Of a stretch of DNA of 47,702 nucleotides, positions 1 through 8,797 are shown piece by piece. The stretch is taken from NCBI GenBank assembly GCA_031263025.1, contig JAISGO010000012.1, positions 1-47,702 on the forward strand, in the 5' to 3' direction. The notes beneath the pieces are model-generated. The model saw only the letters and a list, made by a program, of their open reading frames with translations, was not told the origin of the DNA and ran no database searches. The translations under genes were made by a program, and so were the position numbers. The stretch is from Coriobacteriales bacterium (GTDB taxonomy: Bacteria > Actinomycetota > Coriobacteriia > Coriobacteriales > UBA8131). Each line of letters begins with the position of its first letter. Positions within the stretch are counted from its first letter, which is position 1.

Positions 1-2
1 CG

Positions 3-1043
3 GCCGATTCCACGATCGCTGATTTCACAGAACAAGCCCAGGCTTGTTGGCAGGAAGAGTGGTTGGCCAAGGATTCTGCCAGCCGGGCGCTGATGGATCC
101 GGCCTTGGCCGACTTGCGCATCTCGGCAACGACCTTGAATGATTTTCTAGCCTATGATTCCGATGACCTAGAAGGTACCCATAGTAAAGGCGTCTTCCTC
201 GGCGACAAGTTATTCGGTTTTCCCGGAGCCCCGACGACTGCGCTCGATTTCGGGAGCATCTTGCACGGCTTTCTTGAGAAGGAACTGAAGAACGTGCTCC
301 AGGGGGAGCCCGGAGAGACGGTCAGTGAGGACGAGCTGATCCGGTTCACGGAAAACGAGATCGCCAATCTCGACTATGCATCTGACGAGCTCGACCAACT
401 CAAACAGCGCTTTAAGGCGTTCTATCAAGTCTATCTGCCACACTGGAAAACCATCGTGCAGGCTGATCCTACACAATATGTCGCTGAACAATGGGTGAGC
501 GCGCGCCTTGACGACACCATACCGCTTACCGGCAAGTGCGATCTCCTGTTCCTTGATAAGCTTCAAAAGAAAGTCACGATCTTCGATTATAAGAGCGGCA
601 ACCGGAAGACCCCGGAGAAAGTGAGAGAAGAACGCGGAGGGATCGGCTATCAACGCCAGCTGGAGTTCTATCAGCTCCTGATCGAGAATACGGTCGAACC
701 AGGACTCGAAGGTTATCAGGTCGAGAGTGTTACGGACGTCTTCGTCGAGCCGCAGGTAAAACAGAAGATGGAGTTGCTTGCTCCAGTTCCTTTCACTCCA
801 GGGCCAGAGTCGCTCAAACATCTCGCGAACCTGGTGCGGATGTTCTGGTGGCGGATCCAGAAGCGGGATTTCGACACACATGCCTTCGAGACCTCTGCCA
901 TGCTCGCGGCAGAGGACGCGGCTAACGTATATAAGAGCGACGCGAAAGGTGGCAAGAAAGGCGATCATAAACCACTTGCCGAGAAAGCCCTGCAGAAGCT
1001 TTATGAGCAATGGCTGATCGAGGATTGGCAGCAGCGGCGTTGA
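3..1043 (+). CDS. PD-(D/E)XK nuclease-superfamily (RecB-like) domain, C-terminal part of a gene truncated at the window's 5' edge (probably helicase/nuclease)
   Basis: Reading frame is open to the window start; motifs GKCDLLFLD, IFDYKSGN and QLEFYQLLI match a RecB-type nuclease core; stop TGA at 1041-1043. Confidence 0.75.
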   Translation, partial: ADSTIADFTEQAQACWQEEWLAKDSASRALMDPALADLRISATTLNDFLAYDSDDLEGTHSKGVFLGDKLFGFPGAPTTALDFGSILHGFLEKELKNVLQGEPGETVSEDELIRFTENEIANLDYASDELDQLKQRFKAFYQVYLPHWKTIVQADPTQYVAEQWVSARLDDTIPLTGKCDLLFLDKLQKKVTIFDYKSGNRKTPEKVREERGGIGYQRQLEFYQLLIENTVEPGLEGYQVESVTDVFVEPQVKQKMELLAPVPFTPGPESLKHLANLVRMFWWRIQKRDFDTHAFETSAMLAAEDAANVYKSDAKGGKKGDHKPLAEKALQKLYEQWLIEDWQQRR

Positions 1044-1086
1044 AGCTTTAAAGATCCGGGGACACCCTAAATAGCCTAACCCCACC

Positions 1087-1134
1087 GGGGACACCTTAGC
1101 CTAGCCCTCGGTGGGGCCAGGCTAAGGTGTCCCC
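1087..1134. repeat. Perfect 16-bp inverted repeat GGGGACACCTTAGCCT...AGGCTAAGGTGTCCCC (REP-like)
   Basis: Left arm 1087-1102, right arm 1119-1134; a further CCGGGGACACC direct copy lies at 1056-1066. Confidence 0.85.
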
Positions 1135-1260
1135 GTTCCAAGAGAGAGCCCCCTCTCTAAGCGGAGTGGCAGTGAGCAGGCCAAGGGAGCGGCATTTTGC
1201 CGAACCCATTTGCTTATTGATGATTCGCCTGGTAAGAGCTGGGCGGGCTATAATTTTGTC

Positions 1261-2235
1261 ATGCTTTACGGGGGAGAATATAGTAAAGCAAGATGGGGCC
1301 GCCTGAAGTCAAAATGGTTGCTTTTGCTCTGTCTCTGCTGTTTGGGCGTTTCTGCCCTCGGCTTCAGCGCCTGTACTCTCTTCTCGGATCGCGACCAAGC
1401 CAACAAAGACGGTGCCTCGGGCAAGTGGAAGGCGCCCAGTAAAGTCATGCAGGCCAAGGCGCCTGGCAACAAGGTGATCGAACAGGGCGGAGTCGTGATG
1501 GATTATTCCAACACGAAGGACGGCTATTTCTGCGTGAAGTCTAAACTCGGTGCGACCTTGGTTAAGGTCTTGGTTGATGTCGGGGGACGCCAATACCAAT
1601 ACAGCCTAGTCCGTGGCAGCTATAACACGATTCCGCTTACCTGTGGTGATAACCTCTATCAGGTCGGGGTCTGGCGTCGGGTCAGGGGTACGACTTATGC
1701 CGGGGTCTTCGCCCATAACCTTGAGGTGCGTTTGAAGAACCCCTATAGCGCCTTCCTCTATCCCAACCAGTATATAGATTTCCGGGCCGGTGACCGTTCC
1801 ACTCTCTTGTCTCGCAGTCTGAGCAGGGGCCAAAGGAGCGAACTCGCGGCCCTTGGTCGCATTTATGGTTATGTGGTCGATCATATTGATTATGACTACT
1901 CTAAGGCGCGGACGGTGCCAGCTGGCTACTTGCCGAACAATACGACTACGCTCGCGACTAAGAAGGGAATCTGCTTCGACTATGCCTCTCTGACCGCAGC
2001 GATGCTCAGAGTCCAAGGTATACCAGCGAAGATGGTCGTGGGCTATGCCGGAAGCGCTTACCATGCCTGGCTGCAAGTCCTTTGCCAAGCGACCGGTGAA
2101 GTCCGGGACTATCGCTTTGACGGACATTCTTGGGTACGGATGGATCCGACCTTCAATGCTACCAGCAAAGACGTAGAGGGCATCGCTGCCCTGGTTGGGA
2201 ATGGCAGTAACTATGCGCCGATCTTCTATTATTGA
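1261..2235 (+). CDS. Transglutaminase-like lipoprotein
   Basis: N-terminal hydrophobic segment with lipobox-like GFSAC; transglutaminase core KKGICFDYASLTAAMLRVQGIPAKMVVGY...HAWLQV...DPTFN. The ORF extends to 1210, but ATG 1261 is the likelier start. Confidence 0.8.
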   Translation: MLYGGEYSKARWGRLKSKWLLLLCLCCLGVSALGFSACTLFSDRDQANKDGASGKWKAPSKVMQAKAPGNKVIEQGGVVMDYSNTKDGYFCVKSKLGATLVKVLVDVGGRQYQYSLVRGSYNTIPLTCGDNLYQVGVWRRVRGTTYAGVFAHNLEVRLKNPYSAFLYPNQYIDFRAGDRSTLLSRSLSRGQRSELAALGRIYGYVVDHIDYDYSKARTVPAGYLPNNTTTLATKKGICFDYASLTAAMLRVQGIPAKMVVGYAGSAYHAWLQVLCQATGEVRDYRFDGHSWVRMDPTFNATSKDVEGIAALVGNGSNYAPIFYY

Positions 2236-2257
2236 CGCGCCTGGAAAGGGGTAGGCG

Positions 2258-3298
2258 ATGGCACAGCGAACCTTGGACAACTTAAGGTTGAAAACACTTT
2301 TCGAGAGCCTGGCTTTCATTTCTCAGGCGGCCCTGCCCCTGGCAGAGGGCTTGGGGGTGCTCAGCCAGAATTCCCGGCGCAGTCAAGCCGAACTTTTCTA
2401 TAGCCGGCTCGAAGAGTATATCAAGGCTGGGTCACCCTTGTCCCAGGCTCTTGCCGAAAGCCAGGTGGTTCCGACATTCGCGGTCAATTTGCTAAAGATG
2501 GGAGAGAACACCGGGAGGGTCGATCAGACTCTATCTGGCCTTGCCCACTATTACGGGCGGCGGGATTCGCTGGCTGGGGCTTTGCGCGGGGCCCTGGTCT
2601 ATCCGCTGTCCATGTTGGTCGTGGTGTTGGTCGTGCTTTTCGTATTACTTAGCCAAGCACTGCCGGTCTTCCAGGATGTCTTCGCCCAACTTGGACTAGA
2701 TTTATCCGGTCCGGCCCTGGCTTTGATGGGTTTCGGCAATCTCTTGGGGCACATTGCCTCATGGTTGGCCTTGGCGGTTCTTGTGATAGTGGTAGTTGTG
2801 GTGCTTCTCGCCTTATCCAAACCGGGTAAGCGTTTCTTCGCCTGGCTCTTTCAGACTTTGCCCGGTCTGCGCGAGGTATCGCTCCAGCTTTCGGCCGAGC
2901 GGCTTGCCTTTGCCCTGTCGACCTTGCTTGAAACCGGCCTTACCATCGATCAAGCTTTTGACCAAGCGAAGGCTTTACTGGGAGATAGGCGGGCCCGTCG
3001 TGTTGTAGAACAGATGAGCCTAGAACTCGAGCAAGGCCAAGACATCTTCAGGATCTTCAAGATGAGCGGCCTCTTCAGCCCAGACCTTTTGCCTTTGCTT
3101 GCGGTCGGGATTAAGACCGGCAAGCTTTCTAACGCCTTGGCAAAGATGGCGGATCAGATTGATCGCCAGACTGAATCAAAGATAGCGAGCTTGATTGCAG
3201 TGATTGAACCCCTGCTTGTAGTGGTGATGTGTGTCTTAGTGGCGGTCGTCCTGCTCTCGGTGATGTTGCCCTTGGTGGGCGTATTGGCGGGGATATAA
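2258..3298 (+). CDS. pilC: Type II secretion/type IV pilus inner-membrane platform protein (GspF/PilC family)
   Basis: 346 aa with two repeated GspF-like domains and hydrophobic segments; neighbours a PilT-like ATPase. Confidence 0.8.
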   Translation: MAQRTLDNLRLKTLFESLAFISQAALPLAEGLGVLSQNSRRSQAELFYSRLEEYIKAGSPLSQALAESQVVPTFAVNLLKMGENTGRVDQTLSGLAHYYGRRDSLAGALRGALVYPLSMLVVVLVVLFVLLSQALPVFQDVFAQLGLDLSGPALALMGFGNLLGHIASWLALAVLVIVVVVVLLALSKPGKRFFAWLFQTLPGLREVSLQLSAERLAFALSTLLETGLTIDQAFDQAKALLGDRRARRVVEQMSLELEQGQDIFRIFKMSGLFSPDLLPLLAVGIKTGKLSNALAKMADQIDRQTESKIASLIAVIEPLLVVVMCVLVAVVLLSVMLPLVGVLAGI

Positions 3299-3299
3299 G

Positions 3300-3647
3300 A
3301 TGCCTGCTGATTTCGAGTCTGCTCGAGCAGGCAAGCCTAAGCTTAAGGCCAGACTGCGTCTTTGTTGCTCCTGCTTGATGTTAGCCTGCGGTCTGGTCTT
3401 GCTCTACTGCCTTGCTTCGGTTTTCAAGGCTAATTTAGCCTCGGATCGGAGCGCCTATCTGAAAGCGGCGATCGAGCGGGATGCGGTGCAGTGTTATGCG
3501 ATAGAAGGAGCATATCCTAAAGATCTGGCCCATCTTGAGGATTACTACGGTTTGCAAGTCGACCGGAACAGCTATGACGTCTATTATCAATCACTGGGGT
3601 CTAACCTCAAACCCCAAGTGATCGTAGTCCGGGTGTCGGGTCGGTAG
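3300..3647 (+). CDS. Small membrane-anchored protein of the pilus-like operon (hypothetical)
   Basis: 115 aa ORF, single N-terminal TM, tightly packed between pilC and the next ORF. Confidence 0.6.
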   Translation: MPADFESARAGKPKLKARLRLCCSCLMLACGLVLLYCLASVFKANLASDRSAYLKAAIERDAVQCYAIEGAYPKDLAHLEDYYGLQVDRNSYDVYYQSLGSNLKPQVIVVRVSGR

Positions 3648-3654
3648 GCTGAAA

Positions 3655-4143
3655 ATGGGGAGCCGGTCGGGACATAGTCAGTTCTTGTTGGTACTTTGCT
3701 TGTTCGCGGTGTTCGCGATCTGTGCACTCTATCTTTGTTTACTCGCGGTGAGGGCTTATCGCCACGTGAGCACGACCATGGATTTGGACTATGAACAGCG
3801 CAGCGCAAGTCTTTATCTGATCCAAAAGGTACGACAATATGATTTTCAGGATGCTATCTCCGTGCAAGGCCTCGCCGGTGGCGATGCCTTGGTCTTGCAG
3901 AGTAGTGTAGATGGACAGACCTACCAAGATTGGATCTATGTCGACGGAGGCGCGCTTCAAGAAGAACTAGTCCTTGCCGGCGACCGTCCGCACCCAGGCT
4001 TGGCCCAAGCAATCACCCCTTTGTCGGGGATGTCGATAGAGCTTAAAGGGCAACGGCTTAAGTTGGAATTAGCCAGTGCCGACGGGAGCCTCCACGAACT
4101 CCACCTGGCCCTGCGTTGTCCTTCGCAAAGGGATTTGAAATGA
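3655..4143 (+). CDS. Pseudopilin-like / DUF4860-like membrane protein
   Basis: 162 aa, N-terminal TM, operonic position; family guess from sequence character only. Confidence 0.55.
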   Translation: MGSRSGHSQFLLVLCLFAVFAICALYLCLLAVRAYRHVSTTMDLDYEQRSASLYLIQKVRQYDFQDAISVQGLAGGDALVLQSSVDGQTYQDWIYVDGGALQEELVLAGDRPHPGLAQAITPLSGMSIELKGQRLKLELASADGSLHELHLALRCPSQRDLK

Positions 4144-4568
4144 AAGTCGCCCCCTCTCAAAGACGACATTACCGGGGTTTCCTCCTGGAAGTCTTACTGG
4201 ATTTTGCCCTCTTCGTCCTCTGTGCCCTAATCGCATGCCGGGTTTTCGTGGCCGCAAAAAACCTGAGCGACCAGGCGGCCGCTGTGGCCGCTCTCGAACC
4301 TGTCGTGACACGCGCGGCCGAGGATTTCAAGGTGGCACCAGGCCAGACCTCAAGCTATCAGACTTTCTATAACCTGCGTTTCCAAAAGGTCTCCGCTGGA
4401 GCAGGCGCACGCTATTGCCTTGACTGTAGGGTATCGCCCCAACAACCCCGGGGCTTGAGCACTATGCAGATAACGCTTGCGCAAGCCGGCCAGGTACTGC
4501 AAAGCTTGCAGGTGGTAGCTTACAAACCGACTTCAGACGGGGGGAAGAGGACGCATGCTGGTAACTAA
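4140..4568 (+). CDS. Pseudopilin-like membrane protein
   Basis: ATG overlaps the upstream stop (ATGA); N-terminal RGFLLEVLLDFALFVLCALIA resembles a prepilin but the Glu spacing is non-canonical. Confidence 0.55.
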   Translation: MKVAPSQRRHYRGFLLEVLLDFALFVLCALIACRVFVAAKNLSDQAAAVAALEPVVTRAAEDFKVAPGQTSSYQTFYNLRFQKVSAGAGARYCLDCRVSPQQPRGLSTMQITLAQAGQVLQSLQVVAYKPTSDGGKRTHAGN

Positions 4569-5049
4569 ACCCGAATCCCCTGCTTACCTGGGCGCTTCGG
4601 GGCGTCCTGCTAGCCGTCGCCTTAAGGCCCAGACAGCCTTTGGCATGGGGATCCCAACCTTGCTCACCATCTTGGTCGTGGTCTTAATGACTACCTTTGC
4701 GGTGCTCGCCCTCGTTTCGGCTAAGGCCGACCGCAGTCTCTCTACGCAGGCCGCTGCCTATGATGCCGCCTATTATGCAGCCGATGGCCAGGCTACGGCC
4801 TGGCTGGCTAGGCTACAGCAGAGCCTTGAGAAAGTGCCGCCCCAGGCTCTTCAGCGCAAACAGGCCCTTTTAGGCCAAGGCTTCGATGCTGGGGTCATGG
4901 TCAAGAAAGGTTTCCTGCAAATCGAGCATAGCTGGTCGATTGCAGGACGATCTGCTAGTGAGCTGAAAGTACGCATCGATTACCATGACGGGAACCGGTT
5001 TTACCGGATCAGTTCTTGGCGGGTGGTCAACGCTGAGGAGGAGGTATAG
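4555..5049 (+). CDS. Pilus-operon membrane protein (hypothetical)
   Basis: 164 aa, one TM (IPTLLTILVVVLMTTFAVLALV), overlaps the upstream ORF. Confidence 0.55.
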   Translation: MLVTKPESPAYLGASGRPASRRLKAQTAFGMGIPTLLTILVVVLMTTFAVLALVSAKADRSLSTQAAAYDAAYYAADGQATAWLARLQQSLEKVPPQALQRKQALLGQGFDAGVMVKKGFLQIEHSWSIAGRSASELKVRIDYHDGNRFYRISSWRVVNAEEEV

Positions 5050-5053
5050 ACTA

Positions 5054-6130
5054 ATGGATATCAAGAGTGTATTCTCAAAGCTGGTCTCATTGGGGGTGGC
5101 TGATATCTTCATCGTGGCCGGTAGCCCTATTTGTTATCGCAGTGATAAGGAGCTGCAAAGTTTGGGGGACAGCTCTTTGTCAGCCCTGGACTGTAAGAGC
5201 GCCATCAGCCAGATCTATCAACTGGCTGGACGCTCCCAGCAACACTATCTCGACAGTGGTGATGACGACTTCTCCTTTGCTATCTGCGGTCTCTCCCGTT
5301 TTCGGGTCAATGCTTATCGCCAACGCGGCTCTGACGCGGCGGTCCTGCGGGTCGTTCCCTTTGAGCTGCCGGATCCGAGTAAGTTGGGGATCCCGCCTGA
5401 GGTGATGGCTGCTGCTCACTATGAGCATGGCCTGGTCTTGGTCACAGGACCTGCTGGTAGCGGCAAGAGCACTACCTTGGCCTGTATTATTGACCTAATC
5501 AACCATAGCCGCAGCGGCCATATCGTTACCCTCGAAAACCCTATAGAATTCCTCCATTGTCACGACCGTTGTTTGGTCAGCCAACGTGAGGTCGGGATCG
5601 ACAGCCATGACTATAGCTCTGCCCTGCGGGCCATCCTAAGGGAAAGCCCGGATGTGATCTTGATTGGCGAGATGCGCGATCCTCAGACCATCGCGGTGGC
5701 TTTGACAGCAGCCGAGACTGGTCATCTTGTGCTCTCTACCTTACATACCCTTGGAGCAGCTGGCTCACTCGACCGGTTGATTGACGCTTTTAGCGCCGAT
5801 CAACAAGAACAGGTTAGGATGCAGCTTTCCCAGGCCTTGCAGATGGTCATCTCTCAGCAACTCCTCGAAGCTGATGGCGGGGGGGTGGTGCCGGCTTTCG
5901 AGGTGATGCGTACGACACCGGCGATTGCTAACTTGATTCGGGAGGGCCGCGTTCATCAACTGGGCGCAGCCATTGCCCAAGGTGCACAGGAAGGGATGCT
6001 AAGCATGGACGCGAGCTTGGCCGCGCTCTATCAGAGCGGCTGTCTCAGTGCCAAGGCCGTCCTTCAACACGCCCTTTCGGCCGAGAATGCCGCACGTCTT
6101 ACGGGGCTCGACTACTCGCCCCAGATCTAA
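5054..6130 (+). CDS. pilT: Type IV pilus PilT-like ATPase
   Basis: Walker A GPAGSGKST; PilT-like AAETGHLVLSTLHT; start ATG 5054 (MDIKSVFSKLVSLGVADIFI). Confidence 0.85.
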   Translation: MDIKSVFSKLVSLGVADIFIVAGSPICYRSDKELQSLGDSSLSALDCKSAISQIYQLAGRSQQHYLDSGDDDFSFAICGLSRFRVNAYRQRGSDAAVLRVVPFELPDPSKLGIPPEVMAAAHYEHGLVLVTGPAGSGKSTTLACIIDLINHSRSGHIVTLENPIEFLHCHDRCLVSQREVGIDSHDYSSALRAILRESPDVILIGEMRDPQTIAVALTAAETGHLVLSTLHTLGAAGSLDRLIDAFSADQQEQVRMQLSQALQMVISQQLLEADGGGVVPAFEVMRTTPAIANLIREGRVHQLGAAIAQGAQEGMLSMDASLAALYQSGCLSAKAVLQHALSAENAARLTGLDYSPQI

Positions 6131-6203
6131 GCGGACGCGAGCTTTTGATGGGCTCCTACAAGCGTTGGGCTATAATCTCGTTTTAGGCTCTCAAAGGATA
6201 GAC

Positions 6204-7619
6204 ATGGCGAAAAAGACCGATCAAGATACTAATTCCAACCTCTGGGGCGGCCGTTTTGAAGGTGCCGCCGACCAGGAGATGCTGGTTTTCGGGGCCTCCC
6301 TGCCGGTGGATATGAATATGTTGCCCTACGACATCATGGCTTCGATCGCACATGCCACCATGTTGGGCAAACAGGGGATCATCACCGCTGATGAAGCCCA
6401 ACTCCTGGTCAAGACCTTGACCGAGGTCGGCCATGATATCGCTGCAGGCAAAGTTGAGCTGAGTCTTGAGGACGAAGACATCCACATGGCAGTGGAGGGC
6501 GAGCTGATTCGCAGGATCGGCGAGGTGGGTAAGAAGTTGCATACCGGGCGTAGCCGCAACGACCAAGTGGTGACCGATTTTCGGCTTTTCTGCCGCAGCG
6601 CCTGCAGCGAGGTAATCGATGCCCTGCTTGGTTTGATGACAGATATCTGTGATCTGGCTGAGGCCAATATCGGGGTGATTATGCCAGGTTATACCCATAT
6701 GCAGAAGGCCCAGCCGGTCTTGTTCAGCCATCATCTGTTGGCATATTTCTGGATGCTCAACCGTGACCTGGAGCGCTTCGAGGATGCGGCAATGGCGGCT
6801 TCAGAGCTGCCTTTAGGCGCGGCCGCCTTGGCAGGTTCTACTTTCGACCTTGATCGTGAGCTGGTCGCTGATGCCCTTGACTTCGTGCAGGTCGCGCCCA
6901 ACTCCATGGATGCGGTCTCCAATCGTGATTTTGCCTTGGATTGTGACTACGCCTGTGCGATGGTGATGATGCATTATTCTCGGCTCTGTGAGGAGCTGGT
7001 CTTGTGGTCAAGTGACGAGTTCGGCTTCATCACTCTTGCTGACGCCTATTCGACCGGCTCTTCGATCATGCCCCAGAAGAAGAACCCAGACTATGCCGAA
7101 CTCACTCGTGGCAAGACCGGACGGGTCTATGCGACCCTGATTGGCTTGCTTACTACCATGAAAGGCCTACCCTTGGCCTATAATAAGGATCTGCAAGAAG
7201 ATAAGGAGGGGCTCTTCGACGCCGTCCAGACCGTCTTGGACTGCACCGGCGCCCTTGACGGTATGCTCACGACCATGCAGGTCAATAGCGAACGGATGCT
7301 CGATGACGCCCAGTCTGGCTTTATGGCTGCAACCGACTTGGCCGACCATTTGGTACGTTCGGGCATGCCTTTTCGGGATGCCCATCATATCGTCGGTCAG
7401 ATCGTCCACGACTTGGAAAAACAGGGCAAGGATTTCCGCGATTTGAGCTTGGAAGGGCTCAAAGCTTATGCAAAGGAATTCGACGACCTGCGTTTAGTGG
7501 ATATCCGCCATGTGCTTGAGGGGCATGACACCTTTGGCGGTACCTCGACGAGACGTGTGCGGGAGCAACTAGAACTAGCTCATACATTAATCGCCGATTA
7601 TGACGAATCTGCAGAGTGA
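6204..7619 (+). CDS. argH: Argininosuccinate lyase
   Basis: LWGGRFEGAAD start; GSSIMPQKKNPD fumarase/lyase signature; HTGRSRNDQV. Confidence 0.95.
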   Translation: MAKKTDQDTNSNLWGGRFEGAADQEMLVFGASLPVDMNMLPYDIMASIAHATMLGKQGIITADEAQLLVKTLTEVGHDIAAGKVELSLEDEDIHMAVEGELIRRIGEVGKKLHTGRSRNDQVVTDFRLFCRSACSEVIDALLGLMTDICDLAEANIGVIMPGYTHMQKAQPVLFSHHLLAYFWMLNRDLERFEDAAMAASELPLGAAALAGSTFDLDRELVADALDFVQVAPNSMDAVSNRDFALDCDYACAMVMMHYSRLCEELVLWSSDEFGFITLADAYSTGSSIMPQKKNPDYAELTRGKTGRVYATLIGLLTTMKGLPLAYNKDLQEDKEGLFDAVQTVLDCTGALDGMLTTMQVNSERMLDDAQSGFMAATDLADHLVRSGMPFRDAHHIVGQIVHDLEKQGKDFRDLSLEGLKAYAKEFDDLRLVDIRHVLEGHDTFGGTSTRRVREQLELAHTLIADYDESAE

Positions 7620-8085
7620 AGATAAGGTCGCGAGTTGGCAAAGCGGCTCAGCGGCAGAGACCATCGCCTTAGGGCGTACTTTCGCGCAATCCTTGCTGCC
7701 TGCTGACGTCGTCTTGCTCTGTGGCAGGCTCGGCGCCGGTAAGACCCAGTTCGTCAAGGGAGTAGCGCAGGGCTTGCAAGTGGCTGAACCAGTGCTGAGC
7801 CCGACTTTTAACCTTGTCCTGCAATATCCGGCGCTGACCGCAGCCGGGCTGAGTGTGACCCTCAACCATTTCGATCTCTACCGTCTGGAGCGTGCAGACG
7901 AGCTCGACGACTTCGATTATTTCGGTATGCTGGCTGATCCGGCTGCGATCAACTTGGTTGAATGGGGGGATAAATTCCCTGCCGCCCTGTCTGGCCGCTA
8001 CTATCGTTTGGATTTCAGTGAGCCCCAGGGCCATTGTAGGAAGATCGAATTGACGTGTTACAATGGTGCCAGCTGTTGTCAATAA
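7600..8085 (+). CDS. tsaE: tRNA threonylcarbamoyladenosine biosynthesis ATPase TsaE
   Basis: GRLGAGKTQFVKG, SPTFNLV, HFDLYRLERADEL. Confidence 0.92.
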   Translation: MTNLQSEDKVASWQSGSAAETIALGRTFAQSLLPADVVLLCGRLGAGKTQFVKGVAQGLQVAEPVLSPTFNLVLQYPALTAAGLSVTLNHFDLYRLERADELDDFDYFGMLADPAAINLVEWGDKFPAALSGRYYRLDFSEPQGHCRKIELTCYNGASCCQ

Positions 8086-8111
8086 AACAAGCACGCAAAG
8101 GAGAGATGTAT

Positions 8112-8435
8112 ATGCCTGTAGCAGAACTTACCACTGCGAACTTCGACACTGAGGTCTTGCAAAGCGATACCCCTTACTTGGTGGACTTCTGGGCAGCCTG
8201 GTGCGGCCCCTGCCGACAGTTCTCTCCGATTGTCGATGAGCTGGCTGAGGATATGTCAGATAAGATCAAGGTGGGCAAGCTCAATGTCGACGAGAACCCT
8301 GAGATCGCCCAAAAATACCGGGTGATGAGTATCCCGGCGGCTATCCTCTACAAAGACGGAGAGGTCATCATGCAAAACGTCGGCGCCGTGCCGAAGAATG
8401 TAATCGTCGACCAGATCGACCAAGCTTTAGAATAG
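8112..8435 (+). CDS. trxA: Thioredoxin
   Basis: WCGPC active site in a thioredoxin fold; AAAGGAG 8 nt upstream of ATG 8112. Confidence 0.93.
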   Translation: MPVAELTTANFDTEVLQSDTPYLVDFWAAWCGPCRQFSPIVDELAEDMSDKIKVGKLNVDENPEIAQKYRVMSIPAAILYKDGEVIMQNVGAVPKNVIVDQIDQALE

Positions 8436-8476
8436 ACGAGGGCTAGCTAATCCCTAGTCTCGGAAGAAGGTAACAG

Positions 8477-8731
8477 ATGTGCACCAACGGGGTCAATACC
8501 CAACAACTCAAAGACACTATCACACAAATCGACGAAGCGGTCGCACTTTGCCGCAAATGGACGCATCGGGCTTATCATTCTGCGGACAATGCCCAGTTTG
8601 AGCAGTCCGCTGCCAAGTTGGCCGAGGCGCAGGCTGGGTTAGACGAGGTGCGTGCCCTGTTCAGTGACATCCAAGACGTGATTGATGACGAAGACGCTGC
8701 TTTGCCGGGAGTGACGGTCACTTCGGTTTAA
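8477..8731 (+). CDS. Hypothetical 84-aa protein
   Basis: ORF with upstream GGAAGAAGG; no recognised motif. Confidence 0.5.
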   Translation: MCTNGVNTQQLKDTITQIDEAVALCRKWTHRAYHSADNAQFEQSAAKLAEAQAGLDEVRALFSDIQDVIDDEDAALPGVTVTSV

Positions 8732-8797
8732 GCGAGGCGAGAGGTTGTCTGTCGGATGTTTCCGCTTGCGGCCTCTGTTTAGTCTAAGGGCATTCTG

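Noticed and set aside
210-1094. 294-aa minus-strand ORF antisense to the nuclease-domain gene
   Set aside because: The plus strand encodes a coherent PD-(D/E)XK domain; the antisense ORF is a shadow of codon bias.
4140-4568. Canonical type III prepilin signal in the 4140 ORF
   Set aside because: In RGFLLEV the Glu falls at +4, not +5, after Gly; called pseudopilin-like only.
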